Below, piece after piece: positions 43,409-49,940 of a stretch of 64,000 nucleotides of DNA. The position numbers and the translations under genes are program-made. Below the pieces are notes generated by a model, which made no database searches, was not told where the DNA came from, and worked only from the letters and a program-made list of their open reading frames with translations. The stretch is from Streptomyces sp. NBC_01408 (GTDB lineage: Bacteria; Actinomycetota; Actinomycetes; Streptomycetales; Streptomycetaceae): NCBI RefSeq assembly GCF_026340255.1, contig NZ_JAPEPJ010000001.1, forward strand, positions 806,001-870,000, given 5' to 3'. How positions within the stretch are numbered: position 1 is the first letter of the stretch; the number at the start of each line of letters is the position of its first letter.

Positions 43409-43440
43409 CCCTCCCGGCCGCACTAACATCTCCGGCAAAT

Positions 43441-43466
43441 CCCCCACATCGTGACGGATGTGGGGG
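43441..43466 (+). terminator. Intrinsic terminator after the YfhO-type gene
   Basis: CCCCCACATC / GATGTGGGGG, 10-bp perfect arms, 6-nt loop, followed by CTTT. It separates this gene from the regulator of the next cluster. Confidence 0.8.
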
Positions 43467-43499
43467 CTTTCGTGCACGGTCTGTGATCGTCTGGCGCGA

Positions 43500-43516
43500 A
43501 TCCGGTTGTTCCGGAT
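43500..43516. promoter_or_regulatory. Palindrome upstream of the Crp/Fnr gene (candidate operator)
   Basis: ATCCGG-TTGTT-CCGGAT, a perfect 6-bp inverted repeat centred 64 bp before the ATG at 43572. It does not match the CRP consensus. Autoregulation or another repressor is possible. Confidence 0.4.
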
Positions 43517-43571
43517 CTACGCGCACCCCGCTGTCAGTACATTGACCGCCCTGACGGATCGGGGGGCCCGC

Positions 43572-44279
43572 ATGGCCATGGAAGACCTCCCGGGCGACGG
43601 GGGGCTGGACGACCGCGTCCCCTTCCTGGCCCGGCTGGAGAACGAGGACGGTACGGCGTTACGCGCGCTCGGCCGCGAGCTGGCCTTCGCACCGCGCGAC
43701 CGCCTGATCCACCAGCACGAGCCCTCGTCGCACATCCTGCTGATCCTGCACGGCTGGACGAAGGTCACCGTCTCCGCCGCCAACGGCTACCACGCGCTGC
43801 TCGCCCTGCGCGGGCCGGGCGACATCCTCGGGGAGTCCGCCGCGCTGACCGGACGTCCCCGCTCGGCCACCGTGACCGCGCTGGAGCGGGTCCGGGCCCT
43901 GGCCGTCGACCACGAGAGCTTCCGCGATTTCCTCGCCTCCTCCCCCACCGCGGCCCTGCGGCTGCTCGGCCTCACCTGCGACCGCACCCGTGCCGCCGAC
44001 CAGCGCCGCCTGGAGTTCGCATCGATGAGCGTCCGCGAGCGGCTCGCCGTACTGCTCCTGGACCTGGCCAGGACCCACGGCCGCGCCACCGACGCGGGCG
44101 TGGAGCTGTCCGTACCGCTGACCAAGGAAGAGCTCGCCGGGGCCGTCGGGGCCTCCCGCGAGATGGTCCAGCGCGAGCTCAAGGAGCTCCGTGAACGCGG
44201 GGTCGTGCTCACCGGCCACCGCAGCGTGGTGATCGTACGGCCGGACGTGCTCCGCCGGATCGCCCGCCCCGCGCTCTGA
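43572..44279 (+). CDS. Crp/Fnr-family cyclic-nucleotide-responsive transcription regulator
   Basis: 235 aa. The N-terminal cNMP-binding jelly roll ends in a well-kept phosphate-binding cassette, GDILGESAALTGRPRSATV (Glu and Arg that contact ribose and phosphate in CRP are present). The dimer helix then leads to a C-terminal winged helix with recognition region TKEELAGAVGASREMVQRELKEL. Start ATG at 43572 behind GGGGGG; ATG 43578 is possible. It is the first gene of the plus-strand cluster. A CRP-like site lies 72 bp after its stop, upstream of a nucleotide cyclase, so it probably controls that operon in response to a cyclic nucleotide. Confidence 0.9.
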   Translation: MAMEDLPGDGGLDDRVPFLARLENEDGTALRALGRELAFAPRDRLIHQHEPSSHILLILHGWTKVTVSAANGYHALLALRGPGDILGESAALTGRPRSATVTALERVRALAVDHESFRDFLASSPTAALRLLGLTCDRTRAADQRRLEFASMSVRERLAVLLLDLARTHGRATDAGVELSVPLTKEELAGAVGASREMVQRELKELRERGVVLTGHRSVVIVRPDVLRRIARPAL

Positions 44280-44350
44280 CCCCATGGACGCCGTGTCCCG
44301 CCCGGTGTACCGCCCGCCCCGCGTCCCGCCGCGCCCCGGGCCCGCGCGGA

Positions 44351-44370
44351 ACTGTGCACACGGTCACAGT
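44351..44370. promoter_or_regulatory. CRP-type operator upstream of the cyclase gene
   Basis: ACTGTG-CACACGGT-CACAGT is a perfect 20-bp inverted repeat. The core TGTGC-N6-TCACA differs from the classical CRP consensus TGTGA-N6-TCACA at one position. It lies 82 bp before the cyclase ATG, immediately downstream of a Crp/Fnr gene. Confidence 0.7.
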
Positions 44371-44452
44371 CCGAGTGCGTCATCCGCCCTCACGGCCCGG
44401 GCCGCGGCGCCGCCACCCTCATCTCACGTACGGATCCCAGCGAGAGGCGACC

Positions 44453-45253
44453 ATGATCCACCCCGTTAACCGCAACCTGCTCCTCCTCGACATCGAGCGG
44501 TACAGCGACCGCGACGACGTGGCCCAGGCCTATCTGCGCCGCATGCTCTACGGCGTGATCGACCAGGTGCTCCTGGCCGCGGAGATCGACGCGACCCTGC
44601 GGCGGCGCTCCGACCGGGGCGACGGGCTGATCGAGGTCATCGACGCCAACGCCCCTCTGGACAAGCTGCTGCGGGTCCTGCTGACCGAGGTGCCGGCCCA
44701 GCTGCGCGCCGTGAACCGGCTGGCGTCCAGCTCGGCCCAGATCAGGCTGCGCGGGGTGCTGGCGACCGGGTACGTCGACCTCGACGAGCTCGGCGGGGAG
44801 GTCGGCTCCGACCTCAACCACGCCTGCCGGCTGCTGGACGGGGAGGTGCTGCGAGCCGCGCTGCGCGAGAGCGCCGACGACTTCGCGCTGTGCGTATCGG
44901 AGCGCGTCCACGAGGCGATCGTGCGCCATCACCACCTGGGCATCCCGGCGGAGCGGTTCAACGGGGTCACCGTGCCCAGCAAGAACGGCCCGCTGCGCGC
45001 GTGGCTGTGCGGACCACTGCCGAAGGGGGGCCCGGCGCCGGAGACCGACGGGGGATCCGGCGCCGGGACGGGGCTTCCCGCGGACCCGGCGCCCGCCGCG
45101 CCCGCACCGGCCCGGACGCCCCCGGCGGCCGCCGACGGAGCGGCGCCGGTCGTGTACGACATCAACGGCGGGCAGTTCGGCGGCACCAACCACGGCATCA
45201 ACGGCGGCACCTTCCACGGTGACATCCACCTGGGCGGCGGTGACCGCCGGTGA
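44453..45253 (+). CDS. Class III nucleotide cyclase (Pycsar-like) with C-terminal amyloid-like motif
   Basis: 266 aa. The first ~190 residues have the class III cyclase pattern: LLLLDIERYS (metal Asp13), the RGDGLIEVID hairpin (metal Asp57 in GDG), the strand RLRGVLATGYVDL, and GSDLNHACRL with Asn122 and Arg126 spaced N-x3-R as in active enzymes. It should therefore make a cyclic nucleotide; the base cannot be read from sequence. A Pro/Ala linker (190-232) leads to YDINGGQFGGTNHGINGGTF and HGDIHLGG (residues 235-262), a motif repeated at the start of the next protein. ATG with GAGAGG upstream. Resembles pyrimidine cyclases of Pycsar defence because a PycTM-like gene lies three genes on. Confidence 0.8.
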   Translation: MIHPVNRNLLLLDIERYSDRDDVAQAYLRRMLYGVIDQVLLAAEIDATLRRRSDRGDGLIEVIDANAPLDKLLRVLLTEVPAQLRAVNRLASSSAQIRLRGVLATGYVDLDELGGEVGSDLNHACRLLDGEVLRAALRESADDFALCVSERVHEAIVRHHHLGIPAERFNGVTVPSKNGPLRAWLCGPLPKGGPAPETDGGSGAGTGLPADPAPAAPAPARTPPAAADGAAPVVYDINGGQFGGTNHGINGGTFHGDIHLGGGDRR

Positions 45254-47361
45254 GCGCCCCGACGGCGGAGGGCTCCGCACCGTCCGAGGCCCCGGACCAG
45301 CCGGAGGCCGTGGCCGAACCCGCGGCCGGCGCCCCGGCCCAGGCCCCGGCGGAGGAAGCGGCGCCGCAGAGCGCCTACGAGGCCCGCCGGGACCTGTACC
45401 GCGGCATCCCCGACGCGATGCGCGTCGGCGGCGGGGTCTTCGGCGGCGTCAACCACGGCATCAGCGGCGGCACCTTCCACGGCAACATCACCGTGAACCA
45501 CCTCGCGGCCGGCGGCTCCGCGCCCGCCTCCGGCGAGGTCCCGGGGACCACCCTCACCCGCCTCGACGAGGTCTTCGTGGCGGAGGGCAGCAACTTCCAG
45601 GACCTGCTGGAGCGGCTCCGCAAGGAGCGCGTCCTGGTGCTCACCGGCCCCCGTTTCACGGGCCGCCGCACCGCCGCGTTCATGCTGCTGCGCCGCCTGG
45701 GCGTCGCCTCGGTCCACGCCCTGGACCGGAGCGCGTCCCCCGAGACCCTCGCCGACCGGCTCGGTTCGGGGGCGGCGCGCGGGTACGTGCTCTGCGACCC
45801 CCTCACCGAACGGGACCGGCCGCTGCGCGACACGCACCTGCTGGCCGCCCGGGACCGGCTCGACGAGAAGAGCTTCCTGGTGGTCACCGCCGGTCCGCAC
45901 ACCCGTCTGGAGGGCGTCGGCGGCCGCGCCTGGCAGCCGCCCGGCACCGCGGCCGTCCTGCGCTCCTCGCTGGGGGCCCTCGTCGGCGACAAGAAGGAGT
46001 TACGGCGGCTGCTGGCCCTTCCCGCCGTCGCCGACTTCCTGAACCACCACCACCAGCTCCGCGAGGCCGCGCAGTTCGCTGCCGTGCTCGGCCGGCACTC
46101 CCGCCACGGGACGGACGCCGCGGAGATCGAGACCTTCTCCCAGGGCGCCCTGGAACAGCAGATCCGGGAGTGGTTCGAGGACCCGGACGGCACGCCCCAC
46201 CTGCGGGACAAGGCCTTCCTCGTGGCCCTCGCCGCCTTCCACAAGGGGCCGTACGCCCTCACCGCCGAGCTCAGCGACCTCCTGTACGGGCTCCTCCAGC
46301 ACACCGAGGACCCCGAACGGCCCGCCGCCGTCCCCGTCTTCGGCAGCAACCCCGCCAAACGCCTCCAGCTGGCCCGCGCCGTCCGCTACCCGAAGGAGGA
46401 GCAGACCGAGTGGGGCCCGGTGACCCAGTGGATGGCCGCGTTCGAGGACGACCGGACCGCCGCCGTCCTGCTGCGCGAGGTGTGGACCGGGCACCCGTCC
46501 GCCCGCCCCGCACTGGTCGGCTGGCTGCGGCGGCTCGCCGCCGACGGCCGGTCCTTCGTCCGTACCAGGGCAGCCTCCACCGCCGCGGTCCTCGCCCTCC
46601 ACGACCTGCCCTCCGCGATGGCCCTGGTCATCGAGGAATGGGCCCGCTCCGACCGGCCGTGGCTGCGGATCGGCGCCGTGAACGCCCTCGCCCTCGCGCA
46701 CCTCATCGGCACCCCCAACATCCCCCGGATCATCGACCGCTGGTGCGCCGACGACGACGCCCATTCCCGCCTGCGCTGGGCCGCGATCCGCGTCCACGGG
46801 CTGATCGGCGACGAGCGGCCGGCGGAAACCCTCGAAGCCCTGCGCGCGGCCGCCCGCCGGCTCACCGGCAACGACACGGCGCTGCTGCTCGAACTCACCC
46901 AGTCCTTCGAACTGCTGCTCCTCTCCGACGCGCGCGACGCGGTCCTCGCCGAACTGCTGCGCACGCCCGACGACGACCGGACCGCCGCGGACCTCGCGCT
47001 GGACGGCTTCCTGCGCGCCTGCCGGCACACCGAGGACGACGAACCGTACGGCCGCCCGCTGGTCCTGGACTGGTACGCCCGGTCCGCCACCGGGCAGCCG
47101 GGCTCCGCCCACGGCATCGCCGCCCTGTGGCGGGCCGTCCTGAACCGCCCCGGCAACGAGGACGCCCTCGACCTGCTGCACGACTGGGTGCTGGCCGCGG
47201 ACCGCGACCCCGGCACCGAATGGGCGCTCGCCGCCCTCCTGCCGGCCCTGGGCACCGACCCCCGCGAGCGCGCACGGCTCCGGCACCTCCTGCACGAGGG
47301 GAGCGGCGGGGTGGTACCCGCCGTCGCCGAGCGCCTGCTGACCGTACTGCCGACCCACTGA
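45250..47361 (+). CDS. Large P-loop-like protein with N-terminal amyloid-like motif and HEAT-like C-terminal half
   Basis: 703 aa; GTG start overlaps the cyclase stop by four bases (GTGA), so the two are coupled. Residues 1-50 are disordered. Residues 59-82 (GGGVFGGVNHGISGGTFHGN then ITV) copy the cyclase C-terminal motif. A nucleotide-binding-like core begins LVLTGPRFTGRRTAAFMLLRRLG (128-150): the Walker A shape is present, but the key Lys is Arg. The region around 250-400 is helical. From about 410, repeated helical pairs (TRAASTAAVLALHDLPSAMALVIEEWARSDRPW, RIGAVNALALAHLIGTPNIP, RLRWAAIRVHGLIGDE) look like HEAT/ARM repeats. Architecture suggests a degenerate STAND/NLR-like sensor or scaffold; no effector domain is recognised. 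Confidence 0.65.
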   Translation: MSAPTAEGSAPSEAPDQPEAVAEPAAGAPAQAPAEEAAPQSAYEARRDLYRGIPDAMRVGGGVFGGVNHGISGGTFHGNITVNHLAAGGSAPASGEVPGTTLTRLDEVFVAEGSNFQDLLERLRKERVLVLTGPRFTGRRTAAFMLLRRLGVASVHALDRSASPETLADRLGSGAARGYVLCDPLTERDRPLRDTHLLAARDRLDEKSFLVVTAGPHTRLEGVGGRAWQPPGTAAVLRSSLGALVGDKKELRRLLALPAVADFLNHHHQLREAAQFAAVLGRHSRHGTDAAEIETFSQGALEQQIREWFEDPDGTPHLRDKAFLVALAAFHKGPYALTAELSDLLYGLLQHTEDPERPAAVPVFGSNPAKRLQLARAVRYPKEEQTEWGPVTQWMAAFEDDRTAAVLLREVWTGHPSARPALVGWLRRLAADGRSFVRTRAASTAAVLALHDLPSAMALVIEEWARSDRPWLRIGAVNALALAHLIGTPNIPRIIDRWCADDDAHSRLRWAAIRVHGLIGDERPAETLEALRAAARRLTGNDTALLLELTQSFELLLLSDARDAVLAELLRTPDDDRTAADLALDGFLRACRHTEDDEPYGRPLVLDWYARSATGQPGSAHGIAALWRAVLNRPGNEDALDLLHDWVLAADRDPGTEWALAALLPALGTDPRERARLRHLLHEGSGGVVPAVAERLLTVLPTH

Positions 47362-47380
47362 ACCGAGGAGAAGCCGCACC

Positions 47381-49390
47381 ATGCCCGACCCCCGCCACCA
47401 CACCGAGTGGCAGCAGCCCGCCGACCGGCACAGCCGGCTGATCGACCCGGTCCTCTCCGTCCAGCAGCTCGCGCGGTTCGAGGTGTTCCGCAGGCTCCAG
47501 TCCCGTATCGACCACGCCCTGGTCTTCTCGACCGCCAAGGGCGGGTACGTCGCCTTCCTGCCGCCGCACCGGCCCGGCTCCACGCGCGGCTACACGGCGG
47601 TCTACGAGGTGGACACGGGAGTCCACCACGTCTCGGCGGAGATCCAGCTGCCCAGCGACAACGACGCCCACCAGTTCGTGGTCGTCGTGGAACTCAGCTG
47701 GCGGGTGGCGGACCCCGCCCGGTTCGTGGAGAGCGGACACCGCGACGTACCGCGGCTGCTGCTCGGCGAACTGGAGCAGGCCGCCCGGCCCGTCGCCCGG
47801 CACTTCGCCATCGCCGACAGCGCCCGGGCCGAGGCGGAGCTGCTGCGGGTGCTGCCGGAGGCCCGCCCCCTGGGCCAGGACTGCGGACTCCAGACCACCT
47901 GGACCGTCCGGCTGCGCCGCGACCAGGAGAACATCGACCACCAGCTGCGGATGCAGGCCATCCACCACAGCACCGACGAGCAGCTCCTCACCGAGCGCCT
48001 CGGCATGCGGATCGACGTACAGCTCGACCAGCGGGCCCGGCAGCAGGACGAGCTCACGACGGACCGGGCGCTGGTGTACGGCGGGCAGCAGCACCAGCTC
48101 ACCCTCCAGCAGCAGCAGTGGGAGCACCAGCGGCGCGTGGAGCTGAGCCGCCAGCAGGCGGAGCTCCAGCGGGTCGAGGCCGAGAAGATCGCGTTCTACC
48201 AGTGGCACCTCCAGCAGGGCGGGGTGCACGCGTGGGCCCTGCACCTGGCCGAGCACCCGGAGGACTCGGCCCTCGTCATGCGGACCATGCGCGAGGACCA
48301 GCTCCAGATGATCCGGGACCAGATGTCCCTGGTCAGCCAGGTCCTCGCGGACGGCGGGGCCGAGCGGCACGAACTCCAGGGGCCCAAGCAGCTGGCACTG
48401 CGGGCCATGAACGACATCCTGAACCAGCGCCTCCCGGGCGTCCCCCACGACCCGCCCCCGCCCTACCCCGGCCAACTCCCGCCCCCGCCGCCGCCCTACG
48501 GCCAGACACCCCCCTACGCCCCACACCCCCAGCCCCCGGCCACCTCCCCCGGCACGGCCTACGGCGCCCCGCTCCAGCCCCCGGCGCACGCTCAAGGCGC
48601 GCCCTACGGGGCACCCGCGCAGCCCCCGGCCCCGGGCCCGGCCGACGCCCCGCCGCAGCCCCGGACCACGTCGCCGGGGACGTCCTACGGCACTCCGACG
48701 CAGCCCCCGGTGCACACTCAAGGCGCGCCCCACCAGGCTCCCGCGCAGCCCCCGTCCACGTCCCCCGGGACCCAGCCCCACGACGCCCCGCCACAGTCGC
48801 AGGCCGCATCCCCCGGCACGGCCTACGGCGCTCCGCTCCAGCCCCCGGCGCACGCTCAAGGCGCGCCCCACCAGGCTCCCGCGCAGCCCCCGTCCACGTC
48901 CCCCGGGACCCAGCCCTACGACGCCCGGCCGCAGTCGCAGGCCACGTCCCCCGGGACGGCCTACGGCGCCCCGCCGCAGCCCCCGGCCCCGGGCCCGGCC
49001 GACGCCCCGCCGCAGCCCCCGGCGGACGCGCAGGGCGCGCCCCACCAGGGTCCCGCGCAGCCCCGGGTTCCGGGACCCGGTGCGCCCTATGACGCAGCTC
49101 CGCTGCCCCCGGCGCACGGTCCGGCCCGGCCGTACGGAGCGCCCGCGCAGCCACCGGTTCCGCCCGCGGCTCCTGTGCCGGGCGCACCGTACGGGCCGCC
49201 GCCGACCTTCGCCCAGTGGGAGCCGCCGCCCGGGTACGGGACCAGCCCCGTCCAGCAGCCGCCCACGCCCGCCGCTCCGGCTCAGCCCCCGGCCGGGCCC
49301 GCTCGGCCCGAGCATCAGCCCGACCGGCCCGAGGCCCAGCCCGAGGCCGGGCCGGGGCCCTCCGACGGCGACCGGCAGGAGCAGTCATGA
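47381..49390 (+). CDS. SPFH/band-7-like protein with repetitive proline-rich tail
   Basis: 669 aa, ATG with GAGGAGAAG upstream, 19 nt after the previous gene. Residues ~70-180 resemble an SPFH domain (YEVDTGVHHVSAEIQLPSDN, FVVVVELSWRVADPARFVES, LLLGELEQAARPVARHF). A Gln/Glu/His-rich helical, probably coiled-coil section (185-340) follows. The last ~310 residues are a disordered tail of imperfect AYGAP-QPPA-AQGAPHQAPAQPP units. There is no N-terminal membrane anchor, unlike classical flotillins. SPFH proteins form oligomeric rings on membranes; a platform role for the membrane partners encoded downstream is inferred. Confidence 0.6.
   Translation: MPDPRHHTEWQQPADRHSRLIDPVLSVQQLARFEVFRRLQSRIDHALVFSTAKGGYVAFLPPHRPGSTRGYTAVYEVDTGVHHVSAEIQLPSDNDAHQFVVVVELSWRVADPARFVESGHRDVPRLLLGELEQAARPVARHFAIADSARAEAELLRVLPEARPLGQDCGLQTTWTVRLRRDQENIDHQLRMQAIHHSTDEQLLTERLGMRIDVQLDQRARQQDELTTDRALVYGGQQHQLTLQQQQWEHQRRVELSRQQAELQRVEAEKIAFYQWHLQQGGVHAWALHLAEHPEDSALVMRTMREDQLQMIRDQMSLVSQVLADGGAERHELQGPKQLALRAMNDILNQRLPGVPHDPPPPYPGQLPPPPPPYGQTPPYAPHPQPPATSPGTAYGAPLQPPAHAQGAPYGAPAQPPAPGPADAPPQPRTTSPGTSYGTPTQPPVHTQGAPHQAPAQPPSTSPGTQPHDAPPQSQAASPGTAYGAPLQPPAHAQGAPHQAPAQPPSTSPGTQPYDARPQSQATSPGTAYGAPPQPPAPGPADAPPQPPADAQGAPHQGPAQPRVPGPGAPYDAAPLPPAHGPARPYGAPAQPPVPPAAPVPGAPYGPPPTFAQWEPPPGYGTSPVQQPPTPAAPAQPPAGPARPEHQPDRPEAQPEAGPGPSDGDRQEQS
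48541..49120 (+). repeat. Imperfect in-frame repeats in the SPFH-like gene
   Basis: A 62-nt block beginning CTCAAGGCGCGCCCC at 48717 recurs exactly at 48855 (138 nt, 46 codons). A second block beginning GGCACGGCCTACGGCG at 48551 recurs at 48815 (88 codons). A third, near 48621, recurs near 48978 (119 codons). The mosaic shows repeated in-frame duplication. Confidence 0.85.
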
Positions 49391-49914
49391 CCACGCCCCC
49401 GCCGCCGGCACCGGCACCGGCACCCGCACCCGCCGACGCCGCCACCCGCCTGCTCGCCGACCTGCGTGCCGAGATAGCCCGGGCCGACAGCAAGGCCTCC
49501 GTCCTGGTCGCGGCCCTCGGCATGACCGCCGGGGTGATCAGCGCCCTGCTCGCCGGAAAGGGCTGGCAGCCGGGCTCGCTCTCCACGCCCGGCCAGGCCC
49601 TCTGGTGGACGGGGGCCACCGCCCTCGCCCTGGCCCTGCCCGCCCTGCTGCTGGCCGTGCTGCCCCGCTACCGCTCGGCCGAGTGGCAGCCGGGCTCCCC
49701 GCTCTCGTACTTCGGCGACATCCGGTCGGCGGTCCGCCAGGGCCGTCTCGCGGAGGCGCTCGCGGAGACCGACCGCGACCCCACCGACTCGCTGATGGCC
49801 GCTCTCGCGGAGAACAGCCGGATCGCCACCCGCAAGCACCAGTGGATCAGGACCGGCCTGGTCGCCTTCTGCGCGGCCGCGGTACTGCTCCCCACCGCCC
49901 TCCTCATCGGCTGA
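49387..49914 (+). CDS. PycTM-like small membrane effector (Pycsar effector family / DUF5706-like)
   Basis: 175 aa; ATG overlaps the previous stop by four bases (ATGA). After a Pro/Ala start, the helix AATRLLADLRAEIARADSKASVL leads into the first membrane segment (39-57). This ADSKAS motif before TM1 is typical of the Pycsar effector membrane family. TM2 is 74-92. A cytosolic middle follows, with SYFGDIRSAV and ENSRIATRKHQWIRTGLVAF, and a third hydrophobic segment ends the protein (157-175). In Pycsar systems, such effectors sense a cyclic pyrimidine and damage the inner membrane. Here no separate ligand domain is visible, so ligand and activity are inferred from family and cyclase context. 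Confidence 0.72.
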   Translation: MTTPPPPAPAPAPAPADAATRLLADLRAEIARADSKASVLVAALGMTAGVISALLAGKGWQPGSLSTPGQALWWTGATALALALPALLLAVLPRYRSAEWQPGSPLSYFGDIRSAVRQGRLAEALAETDRDPTDSLMAALAENSRIATRKHQWIRTGLVAFCAAAVLLPTALLIG

Positions 49915-49940
49915 CGCCACCGAGACGACGAAGGACCACC

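Noticed and set aside
40889..43477. 862-codon minus-strand frame over the YfhO-type gene
   Set aside because: The plus-strand product has clear membrane segments and family motifs; the antisense product is Gly/Arg/Val repeats.
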